64,000 nt of DNA from Blastopirellula marina DSM 3645 (lineage in GTDB: Bacteria > Planctomycetota > Planctomycetia > Pirellulales > Pirellulaceae): positions 3,084,485 to 3,148,484 of the forward strand of contig NZ_CH672376.1 of the NCBI RefSeq assembly GCF_000153105.1. The letters are read 5' to 3'. This document shows positions 16,401 to 24,556 of the stretch, one piece after another (within the stretch, counting starts at the first letter, position 1; every line of letters begins with the position of its first letter). The position numbers and the translations under genes were made by a program. The notes under the pieces are model-generated. The model searched no databases and had not been told where the DNA came from. It worked only from the letters and a program-made list of their open reading frames with translations.

Positions 16401-18025
16401 CTGCCGTCCGCATTCAGCGTGAGCAACGCGCCCGATTCGAGCGCGATCTGTGTGCCGACACTGGCCGGTTCACCGTTGATGTCCACGACGCTTAACGCAT
16501 CGCCATCCGTGTCTGCATCGTTCTCCAGAACGCCCGGCGCCGAGATGTTGAGCGCGGTGTCTTCGGCCGTTTCATAAGCGTCATCACTGCTGACCGGTGC
16601 GTTGTTGACGCCGGCGATGGTGATGACCACGGTCGACGTGCTGACTTGGCCGGTGCTGTCGGCGACGGTATAGGTGAAGCTTTCTTCCGCAGACTCTCCT
16701 TCGGTCAAAGCGGCGAATTCGCCGTTGGGATCATAATCAAAGCTGCCGTCTGCGTTCAGTGTCAGCAGTGCGCCGGAGTCGAGGGTGATTTGCGATCCCA
16801 CGCTTGCCGACTCGCCGTTGACTTCGACCACGTTGAGCGCGTCTCCATCGGCGTCGGCGTCATTTTCGAGCACGCCTGGCGCCGCGATGTTCAGTGCGGC
16901 GTCTTCCGCGGTTTCATAGGCGTCGTCTAGCGAAACGGGCGCTTCGTTCGCCATGACTTCGACAAAGAACGATTCGACGTCGGCCAGTCCGGCGTTGTCG
17001 AACACCAGGATCGAAATCTCAAACATGCCCGGCGGAACGTCCAGCCCCGGCGTCAGCAGCAATTGGGCGGTTCGCGTTCCGACCTCTTGAATCAGCGAGA
17101 CGAAGGAGGGGGATTCGGGATCGATCATAAACGAGAGTTCGTCGGCCGCGTTCGGATCGGTGGCCGAGATCTCGAACATCAATTCTTGGCCAGCGTCCAC
17201 TTCCTGATCGGCGATCGACGTCAGGTTGGGGGGGAGATTGACATTCACCGTGCTGGTCGCAACGGCGCTGTCCGCAACGCCGTCATTGACGCTGAACTCA
17301 ATCACGCGCGGCGTCGCATCGGCCGCGGCGTTCGAATTGCTGTAACGCACCGAGCGCAACACCTGTTGGTACTCGGCGATCGTCGCTTCCCCGGTCAGTT
17401 GCAACTCGCCGCCAGCATACTCGGCGGTGATGCTGGTCCCTTCCGTGTTGACGGACAACATCTCGGCGTCGCCATCGGCCAAATTGGTGATGGTCACCGT
17501 GGCCGACATCAGGGTTTCATTGTTCGGATCGGAGACGGTCATATCGCTATCGGCGACGACGACTGGCCCTTGGCCAAACTGATAAGTCGTTTCGAAATCG
17601 ACCCCTTCCCCGTCTTCACCGTTCAGATCGACATTCGGCTCGCCCAGCGAGACTTCGATCGTGATCGACTCAAAGTCTCCTTTTTGCGGCGAATCTTGGT
17701 TCATCGCGATGACGCGGAACGTGTGCGATCCGACCTGATCCATCGACGGAGTCCAATGGATTACCCCATCCTGAGAAATCGTTGCGCCCGAGGGGGTTTG
17801 ATCGGGATCTGGATCGAGCACAAAGGTGAATTCACCCTCGGTGATTGTACCTCCGGCGGCGAGCAGGTCGAGCGAGTATTGGTCGCCGACATAGGCCGTT
17901 TCGGCGTCGACGCCAGACAGGTCGAAGTTCGGCGCGGATGCATCCATCACGCGGCGCTCTTCCAGGCGTTCGGATCCCATACTAAAAGCGTTGCGACGTG
18001 TGCGAGATTTATTCTTCATCGTCAT
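13442..18025 (-). CDS. giant tandem cadherin-like/VCBS-type repeat protein, probable surface adhesin
   Basis: The frame opens at 18052, but ATG 18025 (1,527 residues) has GAAGGA six bases upstream and is the better start. The N-terminus (KNKSRTRRNAFSMGSERLEERRVMDAS) carries the RLExR motif common at the start of planctomycete exported giant proteins. Ig/cadherin-like domains (YSLDLLAAGG, YQFGQGPVVVADSDM) follow. Then come seven near-identical units of about 114 residues beginning DDAYETAEDTALNI and containing SGALLTLNADGSFDYDPNG, two diverged units, and a final cadherin-like domain (LNGLVYTPNDGYTGTDTF). Asp/Asn-rich loops suggest calcium binding. The C-terminus is acidic (EEFFADSESLDDLLFS). 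The likely role is adhesion or an extracellular matrix. It is monocistronic. Confidence 0.9.
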   Translation of the reverse strand: MTMKNKSRTRRNAFSMGSERLEERRVMDASAPNFDLSGVDAETAYVGDQYSLDLLAAGGTITEGEFTFVLDPDPDQTPSGATISQDGVIHWTPSMDQVGSHTFRVIAMNQDSPQKGDFESITIEVSLGEPNVDLNGEDGEGVDFETTYQFGQGPVVVADSDMTVSDPNNETLMSATVTITNLADGDAEMLSVNTEGTSITAEYAGGELQLTGEATIAEYQQVLRSVRYSNSNAAADATPRVIEFSVNDGVADSAVATSTVNVNLPPNLTSIADQEVDAGQELMFEISATDPNAADELSFMIDPESPSFVSLIQEVGTRTAQLLLTPGLDVPPGMFEISILVFDNAGLADVESFFVEVMANEAPVSLDDAYETAEDAALNIAAPGVLENDADADGDALNVVEVNGESASVGSQITLDSGALLTLNADGSFDYDPNGEFAALTEGESAEESFTYTVADSTGQVSTSTVVITIAGVNNAPVSSDDAYETAEDTALNISAPGVLENDADTDGDALSVVDINGEPASVGTQIALESGALLTLNADGSFDYDPNGAFAALAEGETAEESFTYTAADSSGLMSTSTVVITIAGVNNAPVSSDDAYETAEDTALNISTPGVLENDTDADGDALTVLDVNGEPTNVGTQITLESGALLTLNADGSFDYDPNGAFAALAEGETAEESFTYTAADSSGLVSTSTVVISIAGVNSAPVSSDDAYETAEDAILNIAAPGVLDNDIDSDGDSLTVVDINGEPADLGMQIALESGALLTLNADGSFDYDPNGAFAALAEGETAEESFTYTATDSSGLMSTSTVTITIAGVDHAPVSTDDAYETAEDTALNIATPGLLENDTDADGDALSVLDVNGEPTNVGTQITLESGALLTLNADGSFDYDPNGVFAALAEGETAEESFTYTAADSSGLMSTSTVVITIAGVNNAPVSSDDAYETAEDTALNISTPGVLENDTDADGDALTIVDVNGEPTSVGMQITLESGALLTLNADGSFDYDPNGVFAALAEGETAEESFTYTAADSSGLMSTSTVVITIAGVNNAPVSIDDAYETAEDTALNISAPGVLENDTDADGDALTIVDVNGETADIGMQITLESGALLTLNADGSFDYDPNGAFNDLLDGETAVDSFTYTAADSSGLMSSSTVAITIQGVTNLIVENDEYVTDEDNSLSISAPGLLGNDTGAATVVSVNGEAVNVGSQVTLASGALLTVNSDGSFDYDPNGSFETLPGGESTLDSFSYTADDGSGTTADATVTIVINGVNDAPVANDDEFSTDEATALSIVPVGVMFNDVDTEGQAMAITAVNDVAVDVGTPITLASGALLTLNADGSFDYDPNGMYDELANGELATDSFTYTVSDSDGGSDTATVVLTINGLDTDNGTNLPPLNHVPGTQTIAAGQSLAFGSATGNAISVSDPDANGAFVQVTISVQHGTLQLASLNATRIMLVGSFEQISSLLNGLVYTPNDGYTGTDTFTINSNDRGATGTGSPRTDVDTFDIVVSPSESVEEFFADSESLDDLLFS
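14560..16960 (-). repeat. seven near-identical ~342-bp coding repeats
   Basis: Seven consecutive units of the adhesin are alike at the DNA level as well as in protein, for example the recurring blocks for LNADGSFDYDPNG and ETAEESFTYTAADSSGLMSTST. Unit starts recur about every 342 bases. The close DNA identity suggests recent duplication or gene conversion and makes the copy number liable to change. Assembly of such a region from short reads is error-prone. Confidence 0.85.
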
Positions 18026-18724
18026 ATCGAATCCTTCAAAGAGATATGGCAAAGGAAAGTTGAGTAAAAATCTCCCATTCGCGCAGAGAGTCCCCCTGAT
18101 GGCGATCTCGCAACATGCGAAAACGAGGGTTGGGCAACTAGGCGAATGGGCAAAGATAAAGCAGCTTCAGGCGGTTCATCCACGCTCGAAGCAGTTCATC
18201 CGACGGCAAAGAAACGCACGCGTTGCAATCATTCGCGAGAGTGCGCTGTGAACTGAATTTAGCGGTGAGCTCCTTCTTACTCTGGTCAGTTCGGCGCGGC
18301 GGTCAAAAGCGACAGCACGATCAAAATGCATCCGTTGCGATCGTCTGTGCTTTGGGTCTTTAAGCTGGCGCTGGCAGTGAAATCGTCGCTTGCCCTGTCG
18401 GTCTCAGTAGCGACTAGGTACGACGAAAAATAGGTTAATCATTGTGATATAAGGTTTGCAATAGCCCATCTCGTAAAAATGCACAAAGATAATATATGCA
18501 GTGCATCTATATATGTGTTGTCGTTGTTCGGTCCGCTCTTTCGGTTGGTGTCTTCGTGGGGAGCGGTGCTGGGCGAGTCTCGCTGCGGTAATCGTCGAGG
18601 AATGGTTTACGGTACGACGCGCCGCGGGATGCGGTTCAGCGGTATCGGCGAAGAATCGCAATGCGGCCGTAATCTCGAGAAAAAGAGGGGGTTACACGCA
18701 TGGATGCGCGTAGATTTCGCCGCC
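18026..18724. other. ~700-base intergenic region, divergent promoters
   Basis: Lies between the divergent adhesin (minus) and DUF3500 (plus) genes. No reading frame here has convincing protein-like composition. The middle (about 18415-18520) is clearly AT-rich compared with its surroundings and is the best place for promoters. I recognise no RNA gene. Confidence 0.4.
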
Positions 18725-18737
18725 AAGGGAGGTTATC

Positions 18738-19817
18738 ATGCATACGACTTCGCTCATGTATCCTCCCACCGGAAATCCCGCCATGCGACGACCCGCCTAT
18801 TTGTCGATGTCTCTGTTTCTTGCTCTTTCGATGTCCGCCGTCGGTTGGGCGCTGTTTCGCCCTGCGACCACCGGAACCGCAATGACGGTCGCCGCTAACG
18901 CGCTGGTGCAGTCGCTCAACGATGAGGAGAAAGCGACCGCCGTGCTGGACTACGATTCTCCCAAACGAGTCGATTGGCACTTCATTCCGAAAGACGCGCG
19001 AAAAGGATTGAAGATCGGCGACATGAGTGAGGATCAACGGAAAATGGCGTACGCGTTGCTTAAGTCGGCGCTCAGCGACGTTGGCTATGAAAAAACGACC
19101 AAGATCATGGATCTGGAAAACCTGCTGCTGCAGTTGCAGAAGAAAGGTCCGATTCGCGATCCGCTGCGTTACTATGTGACGATCTTTGGCGATCCGAAAG
19201 TCGATTCGCGCTGGGGGCTGAGCTTTGAAGGACATCACTTGTCCCTCAATTTCGTGGTCGAAGGCAACAGCGTGATCTCCGCTTCGCCGCAAGCGCTCTG
19301 CACAAATCCGGCCGAGTTGAAAGAGGACTATTCCGACAAGTACCAAAAGGGCTATCGCATCCTGAAACTGGAAGAGACGTTGGCCTTTGAGTTGGTCAAT
19401 AGCTTGTCAGCCGATCAAGCGAAGACGGCGTTGATCGCCGCGAAGGCGCCGGCCGAGATTCGCAATCCAGGACAGCCTCACCCGCCGACCGACAAAGCGG
19501 AAGGACTCGCCGCGAAAGATTTGACCGCGTCGCAACAAGAGATGCTCCGCAACCTGATCGACGTCTACGTCTCGGCAATGCCGGCCGATGTGGCCGATAG
19601 CCGTCTGCAGCAAATCAACGCCGCTGGTTTCGATAACATCCATTTCGCCTGGGCGGGCGCGAAGAAACCTGGCGTGGGACATTACTACCGTATTCACGGT
19701 CCCAGCTTTGTCATTGAACTGGTGAACACGCAACCAGATGTTGCCGGCAATATCGCCAATCATGTTCATTGCATTTATCGAGACATGACCGGCGATTTTG
19801 CTTTGCCGATCGAGTAA
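18738..19817 (+). CDS. DUF3500 domain-containing exported protein
   Basis: A 359-residue protein. The start is fixed by AAGGGAGG five bases before the ATG at 18738. Residues 17-43 form a signal or anchor segment. The body has the features I associate with DUF3500: VDWHFIPKDARKGLKIGDM near residue 76, DPLRYYVTIFGDP, WGLSFEGHHLSLNFVV near residue 163, a middle GYRILKLEETLAFEL, and the C-terminal HVHCIYRDMTGDF. The function of DUF3500 is not established; many members are exported. It is followed by a strong terminator, so it is monocistronic. Confidence 0.88.
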   Translation: MHTTSLMYPPTGNPAMRRPAYLSMSLFLALSMSAVGWALFRPATTGTAMTVAANALVQSLNDEEKATAVLDYDSPKRVDWHFIPKDARKGLKIGDMSEDQRKMAYALLKSALSDVGYEKTTKIMDLENLLLQLQKKGPIRDPLRYYVTIFGDPKVDSRWGLSFEGHHLSLNFVVEGNSVISASPQALCTNPAELKEDYSDKYQKGYRILKLEETLAFELVNSLSADQAKTALIAAKAPAEIRNPGQPHPPTDKAEGLAAKDLTASQQEMLRNLIDVYVSAMPADVADSRLQQINAAGFDNIHFAWAGAKKPGVGHYYRIHGPSFVIELVNTQPDVAGNIANHVHCIYRDMTGDFALPIE

Positions 19818-19852
19818 ACGTCGCGATTTTCAATCGCTTGATTTTTGAACAG

Positions 19853-19887
19853 CGCCGCAGTCAACTTCGACTCGCGGCGTTTTTTTT
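19853..19887 (+). terminator. rho-independent terminator after DUF3500 gene
   Basis: CGCCGCAGTC (19853-19862) pairs with GACT-C-GCGGCG (19869-19879, one bulged C) around a six-base loop, followed by eight T residues at 19880-19887. Confidence 0.92.
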
Positions 19888-20032
19888 GCGATTCAGGCAG
19901 AATCGGCAAGCCAGGGGACCCGTTAGGGGGCCTGTAGACCTGTTGGAGAAATGATTTGTTGCCTGATTCTTGGTGCGCCACTAACATGACGGTGGCCGTT
20001 GTCCTGAAATACCTAGCAAAAGAGGCGTGCGA

Positions 20033-21322
20033 ATGCTCGCTGCAAACTCGCGTCCATTCTCCATCGCCTGCGGTGTCGGCATCCTGCTCTCGATTCTTGC
20101 AATATCGACAAATGCGAAGGCCGCATCGTCTGGCGTCACCCAGGTTTTAGAAGAAGGCTGGGCGATTGGGCCTGATTCGCTGGCGACGGCTCGTCAGGCG
20201 CACGCTGCATTTGTGGGCTCGACCGCCGATCAAGCCGCTCTCGATACGGCGTTTGGCTTGGTTCTAATCAAGCATCACAAGTACGAAGAAGCGACCGCGC
20301 TGTTCGAGAGTCTCACGACCAGCCGAGAAGAAAATCAGGTCGCTTGGCGGGCCTTAATTTGGCTGGAAGTGCTGCAAAAGAAGCCGGAGTTGGCGCTGAT
20401 GAAAGTCGATCACATGACAAACTCGATTCCTCCCGATGAAGCGGATGATGAGAGCGAAGAGGAAACCCGCGCCACGGCCCGTTTTTTGGGACGAATTTTC
20501 GCCTATTTAGACGGACCCGCCGAAGCGGATGTTTCGCAAGGAGTGCGGAAATTGGTGCGACGGAAAGTTGATCGGCTGATGGTGGGAGCGCGTGCAGCCG
20601 ACTTCAAGACCAATTATGACGAGGTCCTCCGCGAGTTTGAAAAGCTGACCGACAAGGGAGACCAGGCCCGCGATCAAGCCGTGGAAGATCAAACTATGGC
20701 CAAAGAGCAAGAGAAGCAGAGTCTGGCCGATCTGCGCAAACGGCTCGAGATTGATCAAGCCGAGACGCAAGATCGCTTGGATACGCTGCGCAGCGAGCTC
20801 ACCAAAGAGCTGGATGAATTCAATCGCATGGAGGCGCCGCTCAACGACGCGATCTCGCGGCTAGAGGTTCAGCTTTCAATCGTTCGCCGTGAGCTGCTCA
20901 ATTTGACCGATGACCTAAATCGCCTGCAAGCGGATTACGACCAGACGAAAGATCCACGTCAGCGAGATCGTTTGCGTCGCGATATGGCCCGCACCGAAAA
21001 CCTGCTAGGTCAGTACGAGCGCGACAATCAGGTCATCTTGGGAGAAGGTAACCGCTTGACGCAGCGGCGTGACGCGCTGCGAGCAAGTCGCGCCGAAATG
21101 ACGCGTCGTTTTGAATCCGAAATCAAAGAGACGCAGGATTTGAAGGCCAACTTGACGCGACGCGAGCGACGGACCGAACTGGATGAAAAACGGATCGGCC
21201 GACCGGCCACAGGCAACACGCCGCAAGTCCGCGTGATGAGCGCCAAAGCGACCAGCCTGCGGACCTACTTTGATTTTCCGTTAGAGCTAGAACGGTACAA
21301 ATTGTTGACCGCTGGATCGTAA
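20033..21322 (+). CDS. exported coiled-coil protein
   Basis: The frame can begin at GTG 20027, but ATG 20033 has AGAGG seven bases upstream and is preferred (429 residues). A signal peptide spans about residues 1-31 (LLSILAISTNAKAA). Residues 35-150 are helical and TPR-like (KYEEATALFESL, AWRALIWLEVL). Residues 205-400 form a long, highly charged coiled coil (DLRKRLEIDQAETQDRLDTL, LNRLQADYDQTKDPRQRDRL). No enzyme motif is seen. It is probably a periplasmic structural protein of unknown role. A palindromic repeat element starts just after the stop. Confidence 0.75.
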   Translation: MLAANSRPFSIACGVGILLSILAISTNAKAASSGVTQVLEEGWAIGPDSLATARQAHAAFVGSTADQAALDTAFGLVLIKHHKYEEATALFESLTTSREENQVAWRALIWLEVLQKKPELALMKVDHMTNSIPPDEADDESEEETRATARFLGRIFAYLDGPAEADVSQGVRKLVRRKVDRLMVGARAADFKTNYDEVLREFEKLTDKGDQARDQAVEDQTMAKEQEKQSLADLRKRLEIDQAETQDRLDTLRSELTKELDEFNRMEAPLNDAISRLEVQLSIVRRELLNLTDDLNRLQADYDQTKDPRQRDRLRRDMARTENLLGQYERDNQVILGEGNRLTQRRDALRASRAEMTRRFESEIKETQDLKANLTRRERRTELDEKRIGRPATGNTPQVRVMSAKATSLRTYFDFPLELERYKLLTAGS

Positions 21323-21338
21323 GGTTTGTTCCTACTAG

Positions 21339-21444
21339 CTCTTCTTGGCCAACTGCGCGGGCGAGGGAAAATCGCTCGGCAATTCCAATACGGCTCGAAA
21401 TAGTCGGCCGCATTTCCCTCGCTCGCGCAGCGGGCTACGAAGAG
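21339..21444. repeat. palindromic intergenic repeat, family 1, short copy
   Basis: Left arm 21339-21374 (CTCTTCTTGGCCAACTGCGC then GGGCGAGGGAAAATCG) is an imperfect inverted copy of right arm 21410-21444 (GCATTTCCCTCGCTCGCGC then AGCGGGCTACGAAGAG). The same arm sequence, with a longer interior, occurs at 38246-38414. It lies between a plus-strand gene end and a minus-strand gene end. It could work as a bidirectional terminator or be a MITE/REP-like element. Confidence 0.75.
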
Positions 21445-21464
21445 AAATGACGGCCTTCGGCCTT

Positions 21465-22301
21465 TTAAAGCATCGCGTGCAGGATTTGTTCTTGCGTTAG
21501 AACGCCGACCAAATCGTTCTGGCGATTCGAGACCACCAATGCTTGCAATTGCATGTTTTGCATCGTCCGGGCGGCGTTGCGCATCGTGTCGGTTGGCAAA
21601 ATCGAGTGGGACTCACGAATGATGTCGGTTGCCCGAATTGATTTTGGGTCTTCTGACAGATACATCACGCGGGCCAAATCGCGACTCTTGGCGCGACGGA
21701 TGTCGCGGCGTGAGATGACGCCGAGCGGAAAGTCGCCGTTCATCACGACGGCGTAAATGGCGCCTTCGGCCTCGCAGGCCATCTTCACTTCTTCAATGCT
21801 GGAGTCGAACGGAACCTGCACCGGGGTGAGGTCGAGATAGGTCGTCACTGCGGCGTGGCAAGCGTCATGCTCAGAAAACGAGAACTCGCGTAAGAAGTCG
21901 CTTGACGTGACCATCGCTGACAGGCGGTCATCTTCGGTAACCGGTAAGGAATTCACACCCTTTTCCAGCATCATTTGCAGCGCTGCTGAGACATCCGTAT
22001 CGTAGGAGATCGCGTAGACCTTGGTAGACATGAACTCGGTAATGCGAATCGGTCCACGAGCATCGCGAAAACGGTTCGACATGTGCGCCGATTCATGCAT
22101 CGCCGCCGTGCGCACGACATCTTCGTCTGAAACGATCCCCACGACGCGGCGATCATCGTCGATCACGGGCCAGTGATGAAACCCGACCATGTAGACCTGC
22201 TCGAGCAGCTCTTCCAACGTCGTATCCAACGAAGCGCTCATCGGATTGTAAGTCACGATGGTGCTTAACGGTTGGCTAAGAATGGGCTTGGCGGTCGCCA
22301 T
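21465..22301 (-). CDS. four-CBS-domain protein
   Basis: A 278-residue protein made of four CBS motifs (about residues 12-68, 90-140, 155-205 and 225-278). Each has the usual hydrophobic-V-x-x-D/R pattern: HHWPVIDDDRRVVGIVSDED, NSLPVTEDDRLSAMVTSSDF, AIYAVVMNGDFPLGVISRRD and QALVVSNRQNDLVGVLTQEQ. CBS pairs bind adenosyl ligands (AMP, ATP, SAM) and act as energy or ligand sensors. There is no attached catalytic or channel domain, so it may be a stand-alone regulator. It is monocistronic; an inverted repeat lies 89 bases upstream of the ATG. Confidence 0.9.
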   Translation of the reverse strand: MATAKPILSQPLSTIVTYNPMSASLDTTLEELLEQVYMVGFHHWPVIDDDRRVVGIVSDEDVVRTAAMHESAHMSNRFRDARGPIRITEFMSTKVYAISYDTDVSAALQMMLEKGVNSLPVTEDDRLSAMVTSSDFLREFSFSEHDACHAAVTTYLDLTPVQVPFDSSIEEVKMACEAEGAIYAVVMNGDFPLGVISRRDIRRAKSRDLARVMYLSEDPKSIRATDIIRESHSILPTDTMRNAARTMQNMQLQALVVSNRQNDLVGVLTQEQILHAML

Positions 22302-22389
22302 GCGATTTCTATTGCAATGAGCGCGAAAAAATAAAATTGGCGGGTCTACTAAAACCTAGGTCGCTTCGCTCAAGCAAGTGAAGATTGCT

Positions 22390-22414
22390 CGAATGAAACG
22401 ACTGATTTCATTCG
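22390..22414. promoter_or_regulatory. 9-bp inverted repeat upstream of CBS gene
   Basis: CGAATGAAA (22390-22398) and TTTCATTCG (22406-22414) are perfect inverted copies with a seven-base spacer, 89 bases before the CBS gene start. It may be an operator; chance cannot be excluded. Confidence 0.3.
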
Positions 22415-22500
22415 CCGTATTTGTGCGTTGGCGCAAAAAGAAGGGTCCTGCCGATCGTAACAACGACGGCCTGACGCCGCAGAACAGTTCATTCGCGGCC

Positions 22501-22533
22501 AAAATGGGGGCGTTCGCTAGAGAAACGCCCCCA
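22501..22533 (-). terminator. terminator after esterase gene
   Basis: On the minus strand TGGGGGCGTT pairs perfectly over ten bases with AACGCCCCCA (22524-22533 with 22505-22514) around a nine-base loop and is followed by TTTT. It lies 13 bases beyond the stop of the esterase gene at 22547. Confidence 0.85.
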
Positions 22534-22546
22534 GGATGAAAGATAA

Positions 22547-23446
22547 CTACTTGCTGGCTTCCGATTTGGTCGAGAGCATCCCTTGTCCAGAGAGCCAGGC
22601 TTCACACAGTTTGGGCCAAGCCGACGTGCCGGGAATATTGGCGGCCAGTCCCACTCCGTGACGACCTTTGGCGAAGATGTGCATCTCGGCCGGAACTTTC
22701 GCTTTTTGCAACGCTTCATAAAAGACGATGCTGTTTTGCGGCGGGACGCCGGTATCTTCGCTGGTGTGGAACAAAAAGGTGGGAGGAGTATCTGAGGTCA
22801 CCTGCGATTCATTCGACAGGCTCTTCACCAACGCTTTGTCGGGGTTCTCGCCCAACAAGTTCTTCTGTGATCCGCGATGGGTGAACGGTTGGTCTAACGC
22901 GATCACCGGATAGCACAAGATCGCAAAGTCAGGACGGCACGAGACTTGATCGATCGGATCGGCGGCTTTTGCATCGCCGGCGTCAAAATGGGTCGCCGCG
23001 GTTGACGCTAGGTGACCACCGGCCGAGAAGCCCATCACGCCGATTTTGTCGGGCGAAACTCCAAATTCTTCGGCTCGCGCACGAACGGTGCGAATGGCGC
23101 GCTGCGCGTCTTGGATCGGCGCCGGATGCGCGTATCCCCGACCGCGATGGCGGTACTCGACGACAAATGCGGAGACGCCGAACGAGTTGTACCATTTAGC
23201 GATATCGACTCCTTCATGTCCGGTCGCCAGGTGACCGTATCCGCCGCCGGGAAGGACGACGACACCGCAGTTGGTCTTGTCGGCGCCATCCGCCAGATAG
23301 ACGGTGATCGTCGGTTTGTCGTTGTCCGTATCGCCTTTGGCGTCGGGCGCTCCGGCAGGCCAGAGGAGTTCGCGCTTCGGTTCGGCAGACATCGCGACCA
23401 AGGGGAGAAAACCGAGGAGTAGGAGTGTGAAAACGACTTTTGACAT
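22547..23446 (-). CDS. secreted alpha/beta hydrolase (acetyl-xylan-esterase/BD-FAE-like)
   Basis: A 299-residue protein with a signal peptide (residues 1-21, ending AMSA). It has an oxyanion-type PGGGYGHL motif (about 66-73), a nucleophile elbow GFSAG with Ser141, and Asp231 (SEDTGVPP) and His263 (GRHGVG) as the likely remaining triad. The layout LLWPAGAPDAKGD ... PGGGY ... EYRHRGRGYAHPAPIQDAQR is typical of planctomycete esterases annotated as xylan esterase or dienelactone-hydrolase-like. The probable role is deacetylation or de-esterification of polysaccharide in the periplasm; the substrate is not determined. It is monocistronic with a clear terminator. Confidence 0.88.
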   Translation of the reverse strand: MSKVVFTLLLLGFLPLVAMSAEPKRELLWPAGAPDAKGDTDNDKPTITVYLADGADKTNCGVVVLPGGGYGHLATGHEGVDIAKWYNSFGVSAFVVEYRHRGRGYAHPAPIQDAQRAIRTVRARAEEFGVSPDKIGVMGFSAGGHLASTAATHFDAGDAKAADPIDQVSCRPDFAILCYPVIALDQPFTHRGSQKNLLGENPDKALVKSLSNESQVTSDTPPTFLFHTSEDTGVPPQNSIVFYEALQKAKVPAEMHIFAKGRHGVGLAANIPGTSAWPKLCEAWLSGQGMLSTKSEASK

Positions 23447-23642
23447 AAGGCGAGCTCGCGTTGAAGGGGGAACGGCTGGCGGTCCATGGGTGCGGTGCAG
23501 CTTTGGCGGACCAAGTTCTTAGGGTAACCTCCCCGGCGACGGAATCAATCTGGGGGGAGCGTATGGACTTGATTTTTGGATTTACAAAGGTGAAAACGAG
23601 GGTCTCACCCTATCCCTACTCTCCTTCCTTGGAATTTTGCCC

Positions 23643-24506
23643 ATGGCCGCCGATCTTTCGCACCAGCATGCTCCGATCTCCACGTCGTTTCAGAGCAAGT
23701 CCTCTGGCGGCGATTTCCGTCTATCGGACGAGCAAGTCGCGTTTTTTCATGAACATGGCTATTTGAGCGGCGTCAAAATTTTGGAAGATGAGCAGGTCGA
23801 CATTCTTCGCGAAGAATTGGAGGCCTTCTTCCAGTCAGATCATGACGGACGCGAACTGTGGTACGAGTATCACACGAATGAATCTGCGACGCCTGACACG
23901 GTGCTATTTCATGCGTTGGGCGCGTGGCGCGTTTCGCCTGGTTTTCATGATCTGCTGTGGTCGCCGGCCTTTATCGCCGCGGCTGAACAATTGCTGGATG
24001 GCAAAGTCCGCTTTTGGCATGACCAATTGTTCTGCAAGCCGGCCAACCATGGAGGCGTCGTCGCCTGGCATCAAGATTACTCGTACTGGACTCGCACCAA
24101 GCCGATGGCGCATCTGACCTGTTGGATCGGCCTGGACGACGCCGATCGCGACAACGGCTGCGTGCAGTATGTGCCGGGAAGCCACAAATGGGATCTGCTG
24201 CCGGTCACCGGACTGGCCGGCGACATGAACGCAATTCGGGAAGTTTTGACCGAAGACCAATGGGAGCAGTTCCAGCATCCCGTCGCGGCCGAACTGAAGA
24301 AGGGAGAAGCGACCTTTCATCATCCGCTGACCGTGCATGGATCGTTCGCCAATCGAACCGACCGACCCCGGCGAGCGACGGTGATCAATGCCTTCCGCGA
24401 TGGAGTCTGCAGCGATAGCGACGAAGTCCTGCTGCATGGAATTCCACCGATCCCGCAGGGGCGGAAGATGGAAGGCAAGTTCTTCCCGCTGTTATCCGCA
24501 GAGTAG
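23643..24506 (+). CDS. phytanoyl-CoA dioxygenase family protein
   Basis: The frame opens at TTG 23637, but ATG 23643 (287 residues) is the likely start. The protein has the PhyH Fe(II)/2-oxoglutarate dioxygenase pattern: [13 protein letters not shown] near the N-terminus, iron ligands H143 and D145 (WHQDYSYW), [20 protein letters not shown], a second histidine H232 ([12 protein letters not shown]), and the 2-oxoglutarate-binding arginine at 241 or 243. It is a likely oxygenase of a small hydrophobic or halogenated substrate; the specific substrate is unknown. It is monocistronic and convergent with the signalling operon. Confidence 0.9.
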   Translation: MAADLSHQHAPISTSFQSKSSGGDFRLSDEQVAFFHEHGYLSGVKILEDEQVDILREELEAFFQSDHDGRELWYEYHTNESATPDTVLFHALGAWRVSPGFHDLLWSPAFIAAAEQLLDGKVRFWHDQLFCKPANHGGVVAWHQDYSYWTRTKPMAHLTCWIGLDDADRDNGCVQYVPGSHKWDLLPVTGLAGDMNAIREVLTEDQWEQFQHPVAAELKKGEATFHHPLTVHGSFANRTDRPRRATVINAFRDGVCSDSDEVLLHGIPPIPQGRKMEGKFFPLLSAE

Positions 24507-24556
24507 CTATCCGCACACCCAGGGAGAGTCACCCTCTCTCTTGCATGATGAGGCTG

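Noticed and set aside
13442..18025. CRISPR-like or satellite array, because of regular repeat spacing
   Set aside because: The repeats are ~342 bp, in frame and code for a domain; no short direct repeats with unique spacers.
17063..18067. 334-residue plus-strand frame antisense to the adhesin N-terminus
   Set aside because: His/Arg/Gly-rich shadow composition; the minus-strand gene has a proper ribosome site and motif.
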